In this document: positions 4,765 through 8,944 of the stretch, piece after piece | How the letters are laid out: each line of letters begins with the position of its first letter | Position numbering within the stretch: the first letter of the stretch is position 1 | Origin: Dictyoglomaceae bacterium | GTDB lineage: Bacteria > Dictyoglomota > Dictyoglomia > Dictyoglomales > Dictyoglomaceae | Direction: 5' to 3' | Length of the DNA stretch: 8,944 nucleotides | Assembly (NCBI GenBank): GCA_028276205.1 | Contig: JAPYWU010000051.1 | Coordinates: forward strand, 1-8,944 | Notes under the pieces: model-generated | The model's input: the letters and a program-made list of their open reading frames with translations, nothing else | What the model was told of the DNA's origin: nothing | The model's database searches: none | Position numbers and translations under genes: made by a program

Positions 4765-7012
4765 AATAACACTTTGAATAACCACAAACTCTACACGTCA
4801 AGCATCCTTCTAGCATTTGAAGAGGTGCACCACACTCTGGACATGGAACTCCTGAATAGGAACTTTCTTTATCTGAAGATTTAGGCATAATTACTAAATT
4901 ATTATGAGAGGAGGTATTTCCAACACCTTCTTTTAGTCCTAAATATTTTTCTAATGCTTTTGCAATTGCATCAGAACAAGAGAAGATAAAATCACCCTCT
5001 TCTGATCTTGCAGGATTAGGACATCTTATTCCCTTTAACTGTTTAATAATAGAATTTATATCCACACCACTTCTTAAGGCTAAAGAGATTAGTCTTGATA
5101 TTGCTTCAGTTTGGGATGCTGCACACCCACCTGCTTTACCTAAGGTTGAAAAAACTTCGCATATCCCAAATTCATCTTCATTAACTGTCACATATAGATT
5201 ACCACAACCAGTCTTTATCTTTATAGTTGCACCACGGGTTATATTAGGGCGTGGTCGTGGTCTTAACTTATGTCCTGTTACATCCTCTTTTGTCTCTTTC
5301 GTTTCCACACTTAAAACTTGCTCTGTTCTTGACTTATCCCTATATACAGTTATTCCTTTCAAACCCAATTCATAAGCCATTAAATAAATTTTTCTTATAT
5401 CATCTTTAGTAGCTGATTGTCTTAAATTTACAGTTTTTGAGACAGCATTATCTACATATTTTTGAAATGCAGCTTGCATCAAAACATGATCTTCATAGTC
5501 TATATCTAAGGCTGTAACAAACAATTTTCTTATTTTTTCTGGTATTTCTTTCATATCTTGAATGGTACCTTTTTCTAATATCTTTTCTATTATTTCTTCT
5601 GAATATATCCCTTCCTTTATTAATGCTTCTTTAAATAAAGGATAAACCTCATTCCATTCCCCTAAGCTTACTTTTCTTTTATATGCTAAGGCAAAAATAG
5701 GCTCGATACCAGAAGAGGCATTAGCTATTATACTAATACTTCCTGTAGGGGCAATAGTGGTTAGTGTAGCATTTCTTATTTTTAACTCCATATCCTTATA
5801 AATACTTTTTTCCCAATTTGGGAAAACTCCTCTTTTTTCTGCAAGATTTAAAGAAGCATTCCTTGCTTCATAAAGGATAAATTTCATAATTTCTTCTGCT
5901 ATATCTCTTGCATCCTGAGTATTATAGGGAATTTCAAGAAGAATCAAAAGGTCATAAAAACCCATAACACCAAGGCCAATTTTTCTATTAGCCTTTGTAA
6001 TCTCTTCTATTTGCTTTAAAGGATAGGAATTAGCGTCAATAACATTATCTAAAAAGTGAACTGCTTTATGTACTGTTTCTCTTAATTTATCCCAATCAAT
6101 TTCATTCTTCTCACCATTACTCTTAACCATTTTACCAAGATTTATAGAACCTAAATTACAAGATTCAAAAGGAAGTAAAGGTTGCTCACCACAAGGGTTT
6201 GTAGCTTCAATCTCTCCTACTTTAGGTGTTGGATTCTTCCTATTAATTTCATCAATAAAGACCACACCAGGTTCTCCATTTTTCCAGGCCTGTTCTACAA
6301 TAAGATCAAATATTTCTCTTGCCTTCACCTTTTTAACAACTTCTTTATTTCTCGGATTTATCAATTCAAAGTCATCATCCTTCAAAACAGCTTCCATAAA
6401 TTTATCTGTAATAGCAACAGATATATTAAAGTTGGACAATACCCCTTCTTTATCTTTACAAGTGATAAATTCAAAAATATCAGGATGATCGACGCGAAGA
6501 ATTCCCATATTAGCACCTCTTCTTACACCGCCCTGCTTTATTGTATCTGTTGCTGCATCATAGACCTTCATAAAACTTACTGGTCCAGAAGCTACACCTC
6601 CAGTTGTTCTAACAATATCACCCTTAGGGCGAAGGCGAGAAAATGAAAATCCAGTACCTCCTCCAGACTGATGTATTAAAGCTGCATATTTTAATCCATC
6701 AAATATACTCACTAATGAATCCTCAATTGGTATAACAAAACATGCTGATAGTTGTCCTAATGGTCTACCAGCATTCATAAGTGTAGGTGAATTAGGAAGA
6801 AACTCTAAAGAAACCATCATATCATAAAATTTTTCTTTTGTTTCTTCCCAATTAGCATTAGGGTCATAAATAAGATCTATTTTAGCAATACTTTCAGAAA
6901 CTCTCTCAAACATCTCCTCTGGAGTCTCAACAACATTTCCATACTCATCTTTTTTGAGATATCTCTTTTGTAATATATTTAAAGCTTGCTCAGTTAACTC
7001 TACCTTCTTCAT
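4763..7012 (-). CDS. nrdJ: Adenosylcobalamin-dependent (class II) ribonucleotide reductase
   Basis: It reduces ribonucleotides to deoxyribonucleotides, using the radical from cleavage of adenosylcobalamin, so it is independent of oxygen. The 749-residue protein shows the ten-stranded barrel signatures. SACFV supplies C91, NPCGEQPLLPFESCNLGSINL supplies N272, the thiyl-radical C274, E276 and C285, and PTGSIS lies at 422-427. The C274-C285 spacing equals C322-C333 of Thermotoga maritima NrdJ, with C91 as the other member of the redox pair. A TSCPD-type domain follows at about 590-690. The C-terminal tail carries C724, C727, C737, C740, C743 and C748, a zinc-ribbon-like, redox-active swinging tail ending GYSKCY. 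No ATP-cone is seen at the N terminus, so overall activity control by dATP is not expected; specificity control may remain. The ATG lies 2 nt after the upstream stop, and its GGGAG site (7026-7022) is inside that gene, implying translational coupling. Confidence 0.97.
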   Translation of the reverse strand: MKKVELTEQALNILQKRYLKKDEYGNVVETPEEMFERVSESIAKIDLIYDPNANWEETKEKFYDMMVSLEFLPNSPTLMNAGRPLGQLSACFVIPIEDSLVSIFDGLKYAALIHQSGGGTGFSFSRLRPKGDIVRTTGGVASGPVSFMKVYDAATDTIKQGGVRRGANMGILRVDHPDIFEFITCKDKEGVLSNFNISVAITDKFMEAVLKDDDFELINPRNKEVVKKVKAREIFDLIVEQAWKNGEPGVVFIDEINRKNPTPKVGEIEATNPCGEQPLLPFESCNLGSINLGKMVKSNGEKNEIDWDKLRETVHKAVHFLDNVIDANSYPLKQIEEITKANRKIGLGVMGFYDLLILLEIPYNTQDARDIAEEIMKFILYEARNASLNLAEKRGVFPNWEKSIYKDMELKIRNATLTTIAPTGSISIIANASSGIEPIFALAYKRKVSLGEWNEVYPLFKEALIKEGIYSEEIIEKILEKGTIQDMKEIPEKIRKLFVTALDIDYEDHVLMQAAFQKYVDNAVSKTVNLRQSATKDDIRKIYLMAYELGLKGITVYRDKSRTEQVLSVETKETKEDVTGHKLRPRPRPNITRGATIKIKTGCGNLYVTVNEDEFGICEVFSTLGKAGGCAASQTEAISRLISLALRSGVDINSIIKQLKGIRCPNPARSEEGDFIFSCSDAIAKALEKYLGLKEGVGNTSSHNNLVIMPKSSDKESSYSGVPCPECGAPLQMLEGCLTCRVCGYSKCY

Positions 7013-7014
7013 TT

Positions 7015-8944
7015 TTATTTACTCCCTTTCCCTTTAAGTTTTTCCACTTCATCTAACAGACTCTTTAGAGATTCATCGTTAGGCTTATATTTAAGTCCTT
7101 CTTTTATAATCTTTTCAGCCATATCCACCTTTCCTTTTTGTATTAAGACATAAGCAAGATTAGAATAAGCTTGAATATAATCAATTTTAGTGCTTATCGC
7201 TTTTGAGAACCAATACTCAGCACTATCATAATCACCCAACATATAATAACAAGCCCCAATATTATTCATAGCCTCAAAAGAATTAGGATTTGACTCTAAT
7301 GCTTTTTTGAAAAACTCTATAGCTTTCTGATAATCTTTATTATTGTAATAATCAAGGCCTCTTTGTACTAAAACTTTGTCATTTAATTTTATTTGGGGTA
7401 GAGATTTTTTAATTCCCCAATCTTTATAAACCACCTTTAAAAGTTCTAAAACTTTATTGTCATAAGGATCATAAGAAAGTGCTTTCAATAATAATTCCTC
7501 AGCCTTTTTATAATTTTTTAATTTGTAATAAATTAATCCTAAATTGAAATATAAATCTTTACTGTCTGGTTTTTGAGCAAGTAGTTTTTCATAAATATTT
7601 TTTGCTTCCTCGTATTTTCCATCTTCATAATAATATTGTGCCAGATAATTCAATGCTTCTTCATGATTAGGATCTATTTCCAATATCCTTTTTGCAATTT
7701 CTATCACTTTATTCCGATCCTTCAAATCAAAAGAATATAATCTCATCAAATTCTCCATGGGCGGTACCGAATATTTATCATAGGATAGAGCTTTATATAA
7801 ATTCTCTTCTGCCTTATATAGCAGACTTTTATCTTTTTCTCCTAAATAATGATAGGACTGCGCATAAAATGCTCCCACAAGATTATATGTTAATGACCTG
7901 TAATATGCATTCTTAAGCATACCATCAATATGATGCAAACCTCTATTAAAGGCAAAATTTTTATCATCTTCATTAGTAGTAGCTCCCATTATATTTAAAT
8001 AGGCCTTTACTGCTGCTTCTCTAAATGCTGATTCCTGAGGACGAAGCCTAATTGCTTCTTCAAATAAAGCTGATGCCTTTCCTGGATCTCCTGAAACGGA
8101 GTAATCTAAACCGAATCTATAAAATACCTCTGCTCTGAAAAATCTTGCAGATATAAAAATGCTAAATAAACTTATAAAAGTAAACATAAGAAATAGAATA
8201 CTTTTGAATATATAAGATAAATTCCCGACATTTATCTTCCATACTTTATCAGAAGCAAAAAATTTATAGGATAGAAGTATAAAAGCAGTAAGAGACCAAA
8301 AGTAAAGATATGTGGCTGATAATCCAAAAAGGACAAAACTTTGGATGATAAAACCAATCCACCCTGAAATAACCCCTAAAAATAATATCTTCTCCGAATT
8401 AGGAATTTTATCAAGCATGTAAATTCCATATCTGAAAGTATTTATTAATATCATACAAAAGGTTATAAGACCAAAAATCCCAAGAGGGAAAAGAATATCA
8501 AGAAATTCATTATGTTCTCTATCTGGATATCCTTTACCCCTATCATATCTTGCAAGATCTAAGGATTTGTATGGAGTAAAATTGAAAGAGAAAGTTTCAG
8601 GACCAAGTCCTATTAGTAACCTTGGTGATTTTAAAATTTTATCATTAAAAAGATGAATACTATCTCTCCACGTTAATACACGAGGATTTGCCTGCGTAAC
8701 TCCCAATCCTGCACCAATACTTTGAAATCTTTCTTTTAGAGAGAAAACCCCTAAATTTTGTCTTTTTATATAGAATTCTTGTTCTGTAAAATAGAAAATT
8801 CCTATTGTAAATATCATTCCTATGATTAGCAATATTGTGATTAAAGTATTTTTCTTTATAAGATTTCTATTTTTTAAAAACATATATCCATAAAAGAAGA
8901 TCAGTGATAGCATGAAGGCTATCCAAGCACCACGTGTATAACTC
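7015..8944 (-). CDS. O-antigen ligase-like (Wzy_C) membrane protein with C-terminal TPR repeats, 5' end outside window
   Basis: The reading frame stays open to the right edge, so the first ATG in view (8913) is internal. Upstream codons give SYTRGAWIAF, the TxSRGAW-like motif of Wzy/WaaL enzymes. Residues are numbered from that ATG. Hydrophobic helices lie at about 1-13, 23-42, 137-160, 174-195, 200-216 and 234-256. A large external loop holds GLGPETF (102-108) and REHNEF (132-137), whose His resembles the essential His of WaaL ligases. From about 262 to the end are TPR units (near 262-292, 340-378, 384-416, 417-450, 451-484, 513-546, 547-580, 581-614). Such enzymes polymerise or transfer lipid-linked glycans outside the cytoplasmic membrane; the TPR region probably binds partners. 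Further N-terminal helices must lie beyond the window. Whether it is a ligase, polymerase or protein glycosyltransferase cannot be told. The stop codon is 2 nt before nrdJ. Confidence 0.87.
   Translation of the reverse strand, partial: SYTRGAWIAFMLSLIFFYGYMFLKNRNLIKKNTLITILLIIGMIFTIGIFYFTEQEFYIKRQNLGVFSLKERFQSIGAGLGVTQANPRVLTWRDSIHLFNDKILKSPRLLIGLGPETFSFNFTPYKSLDLARYDRGKGYPDREHNEFLDILFPLGIFGLITFCMILINTFRYGIYMLDKIPNSEKILFLGVISGWIGFIIQSFVLFGLSATYLYFWSLTAFILLSYKFFASDKVWKINVGNLSYIFKSILFLMFTFISLFSIFISARFFRAEVFYRFGLDYSVSGDPGKASALFEEAIRLRPQESAFREAAVKAYLNIMGATTNEDDKNFAFNRGLHHIDGMLKNAYYRSLTYNLVGAFYAQSYHYLGEKDKSLLYKAEENLYKALSYDKYSVPPMENLMRLYSFDLKDRNKVIEIAKRILEIDPNHEEALNYLAQYYYEDGKYEEAKNIYEKLLAQKPDSKDLYFNLGLIYYKLKNYKKAEELLLKALSYDPYDNKVLELLKVVYKDWGIKKSLPQIKLNDKVLVQRGLDYYNNKDYQKAIEFFKKALESNPNSFEAMNNIGACYYMLGDYDSAEYWFSKAISTKIDYIQAYSNLAYVLIQKGKVDMAEKIIKEGLKYKPNDESLKSLLDEVEKLKGKGSK

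Noticed and set aside
6182..6646. A 154-codon plus-strand frame antisense to nrdJ
   Set aside because: It lies wholly inside the well-supported nrdJ gene. Its product is Cys/Ser/Phe/Ile-rich with no recognisable domain, as expected for an antisense frame of AT-rich DNA.
7692..7916. Plus-strand 74-codon frame inside the ligase-TPR gene
   Set aside because: It is antisense to TPR-coding sequence, with no domain or ribosome-binding site.
1..8944. CRISPR array, transposon ends, phage genes or toxin-antitoxin pair
   Set aside because: I saw no regularly spaced repeats, transposase motifs, long terminal inverted repeats or small overlapping gene pairs. The inverted repeats found are terminators and tRNA stems.

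Overview
This AT-rich window carries a conventional set of bacterial housekeeping genes. I see no CRISPR array, insertion sequence, phage gene or rRNA. The organism is probably an anaerobic thermophile. Low GC, Lys/Glu/Ile-rich proteins, a cobalamin-dependent (class II) ribonucleotide reductase, compact spacing and strong AGGAGG ribosome-binding sites would all suit Dictyoglomus or a similar deep-branching thermophile. That placement is an impression from composition and gene content, not a search result.

Layout. Positions 75-429 hold four tRNA genes on the minus strand, in transcription order Thr(UGU), Tyr(GUA), initiator Met(CAU), Thr(GGU). A strong -35/-10 promoter at 473-501 drives them. 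They read toward a protein gene whose ribosome-binding site (7-12) is visible but whose start codon lies just outside the window. Diverging from them, 595-2244 encodes a six-domain ribosomal protein S1 (rpsA), which ends at a bidirectional terminator shared with a convergent small membrane-anchored coiled-coil protein (2292-2645, minus). From the next divergent promoter region, a YdjM/DUF457-type membrane metal-dependent hydrolase (2740-3438) and seryl-tRNA synthetase (3449-4729) form a two-gene operon. A second bidirectional terminator separates serS from the convergent nrdJ (4763-7012, minus). nrdJ sits 2 nt downstream of an O-antigen-ligase-like membrane protein with a large C-terminal TPR region (7015-8944, minus), which runs off the right edge of the window.

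Functionally the left half is translation machinery: tRNAs, S1, SerRS and probably the gene beyond the left edge. The right half pairs deoxyribonucleotide synthesis with a cell-surface polysaccharide or glycan enzyme, a pairing with no obvious metabolic link. No gap longer than about 165 bases lacks a gene. The points most worth checking are the SerRS subtype, the nrdJ/ligase-TPR coupling, the unidentified coiled-coil protein, the tRNA cluster's resemblance to the E. coli thrU-tyrU-glyT-thrT-tufB arrangement, and the two terminators that overlap stop codons. I do not see a clear new biological system here.
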